This document shows positions 14,022-14,800 of a DNA stretch of 14,800 nucleotides, in pieces. The DNA lies in NCBI GenBank assembly GCA_009827215.1, contig WUAJ01000039.1, positions 1-14,800 of the forward strand, read 5' to 3'. The notes below the pieces were generated by a model that did no database searches, was not told the origin of the DNA, and saw nothing but the letters and a program-made list of their open reading frames with translations. Source of the DNA: Phycisphaeraceae bacterium. GTDB taxonomy: Bacteria; Planctomycetota; Phycisphaerae; Phycisphaerales; UBA1924. The translations under genes and the position numbers were made by a program. Every line of letters starts with the position of its first letter. Within the stretch, counting starts at the first letter, position 1.

Positions 14022-14800
14022 TTACTTGAAATGGGTGATGTTGTGTTCCTGCATGTACGCGCGGTCGCGGTCGGAGCGGTCGATGATCTGCGCGAGTTCC
14101 TCGTCGGTCATCCATGGGAGCGCGGCGAGCTTGTCTTTGAGCGCGCTTGGGAATGGCTTGTTGAGGCGTTCGTGGCGCGGTCGGCTCTTCCAGATTCGGT
14201 GCATCCAGAGGTATTGTTCCGGGGAGTTGCGGATCATTTGCTCAATTGATCGGCGGTAGCGAGCGGTGATGTAGAACAGGGGATCGGGCTGGTTGTTCCA
14301 GTCTTCGCTTGAGAACTGGTCGACGACCTCGATGCGATAGCGCATCGCTTTGTCTGATCCGGGCTCGACGGGGAGTCTTCGTGCTTGTCCGATGAGGATG
14401 TTGGCGTCGAACTGGAGCGCGGTGAGTCCGATGGATTTGTAGCTCGAGGCGAGGCGTCCGAAGTACGGGACTTGGAGTCCTCGGTCTCCGGCGTTCTGGT
14501 CGGCGACGAAGGCGACGGCTTCTCCGCGCTGCATGAGTTTGGGCATGGCGCGCATGGCGCCGAACTTGTCGAGGAGGTCGAGTCCGCGGCGCGAGCGGGT
14601 TTGGCGGACCCAGTCGTCGGCAGGGCGCAGGTCGAGGGGTCGGTAGATGGCGTGCATGTTGAAGCCGAGGAGGGCCATGGTGTATCCGACGATTTCCCAG
14701 TTGCCGCAGTGTCCGGTGAGGAGGAGGGTGGGTTTGTCGTTGAGGAGGGGACGCATGACGGATTGGAGGTAGCCTAGTTCTACATAGTCGGTCCACGCGT
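14022..14800 (-). CDS. LpxL/HtrB-type lysophospholipid (lipid A) acyltransferase, 5' partial
   Basis: The frame stays open past ATG 14756 to the right edge (reading ...DYVELGYLQSV before that Met), so the N-terminus, expected to carry the membrane anchor, is outside the window; 258 residues are visible. The acyltransferase signature HCGNWE (H-x4-E, fragment residues 30-35) is in the usual place, followed by YRPLD, ADQNAGDRGLQVPYFGR and a C-terminal WMHRIWKSRPRHE like the family's WxHxRWKxRP. These enzymes add secondary acyl chains to lipid A or related envelope lipids at the inner membrane, implying an LPS-type outer membrane in this organism. It heads, within the window, the minus-strand cluster ending with the FmdB-like gene. 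Confidence 0.9.
   Translation of the reverse strand, partial: AWTDYVELGYLQSVMRPLLNDKPTLLLTGHCGNWEIVGYTMALLGFNMHAIYRPLDLRPADDWVRQTRSRRGLDLLDKFGAMRAMPKLMQRGEAVAFVADQNAGDRGLQVPYFGRLASSYKSIGLTALQFDANILIGQARRLPVEPGSDKAMRYRIEVVDQFSSEDWNNQPDPLFYITARYRRSIEQMIRNSPEQYLWMHRIWKSRPRHERLNKPFPSALKDKLAALPWMTDEELAQIIDRSDRDRAYMQEHNITHFK

Noticed and set aside
1..14800. CRISPR, phage, transposon or defence system
   Set aside because: No direct-repeat array, integrase, transposase, toxin-antitoxin pair or restriction motif was seen; the genes are core metabolism and envelope functions.

Overview
This is a gene-dense, high-GC bacterial chromosome window of about 15 protein genes, with no tRNA, rRNA, CRISPR array or insertion sequence that I can see. 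A planctomycete, probably of the Phycisphaerae type, is my best guess. The reasons are a small membrane protein ending in a CRGCGYSREG/CPEC zinc ribbon, a lysine-rich histone-like tail, an FmdB-like protein without cysteines, and an envelope-lipid acyltransferase that implies a diderm cell. The taxonomy is inference, not something the sequence proves.

Layout. Positions 1-1018 (+) hold the 3' part of an exported alpha/beta hydrolase whose start lies outside the window. It converges on a small membrane zinc-ribbon protein (1020-1499, -). Next comes pyruvate phosphate dikinase (1575-4514, -) with its own intrinsic terminator and a ~104-residue histone-H1-like N-terminal extension. Divergent from it is a pabB-type chorismate enzyme (4604-5851, +), followed by a PilZ protein (6045-6401, +). 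A translationally coupled pair encoding a 264-residue membrane-anchored protein and LemA (7786-6426, -) converges on the PilZ gene. nadA (7858-9102, +) and a GlcG/HbpS-like protein (9154-9570, +) follow. A small FtsB-like membrane protein (9640-10161, +) begins with a TTG inside a parS-like palindrome. Then come miaA (10191-11150, +) and a KefB-type cation:proton antiporter with an RCK domain (11177-12862, +). A probable minus-strand operon fills the right end: a LpxL-type acyltransferase (truncated by the window edge), a lone receiver domain, a 111-residue protein and the FmdB-like protein.

The strongest large-scale signal is a switch in strand composition. Left of about 9.9 kb the + strand is C-rich whatever the gene direction; right of about 10.2 kb it is G-rich whatever the gene direction. 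The sign change (C-rich to G-rich reading 5'->3') is that expected at a replication origin. A perfect 16-bp parS-type palindrome, TGTTCCACGTGGAACA, lies at 9641-9656, a few hundred bases from the crossover. I therefore read this window as lying at or very near the chromosomal origin and centromere, although dnaA, parA, parB and a DnaA-box cluster are not visible here.

The genes are mostly housekeeping functions (carbon metabolism, folate, NAD, tRNA modification, ion exchange, envelope lipid) and do not form one pathway. The less ordinary items are the PPDK tail, parS read as protein, the LemA-coupled protein, and the orphan receiver operon.
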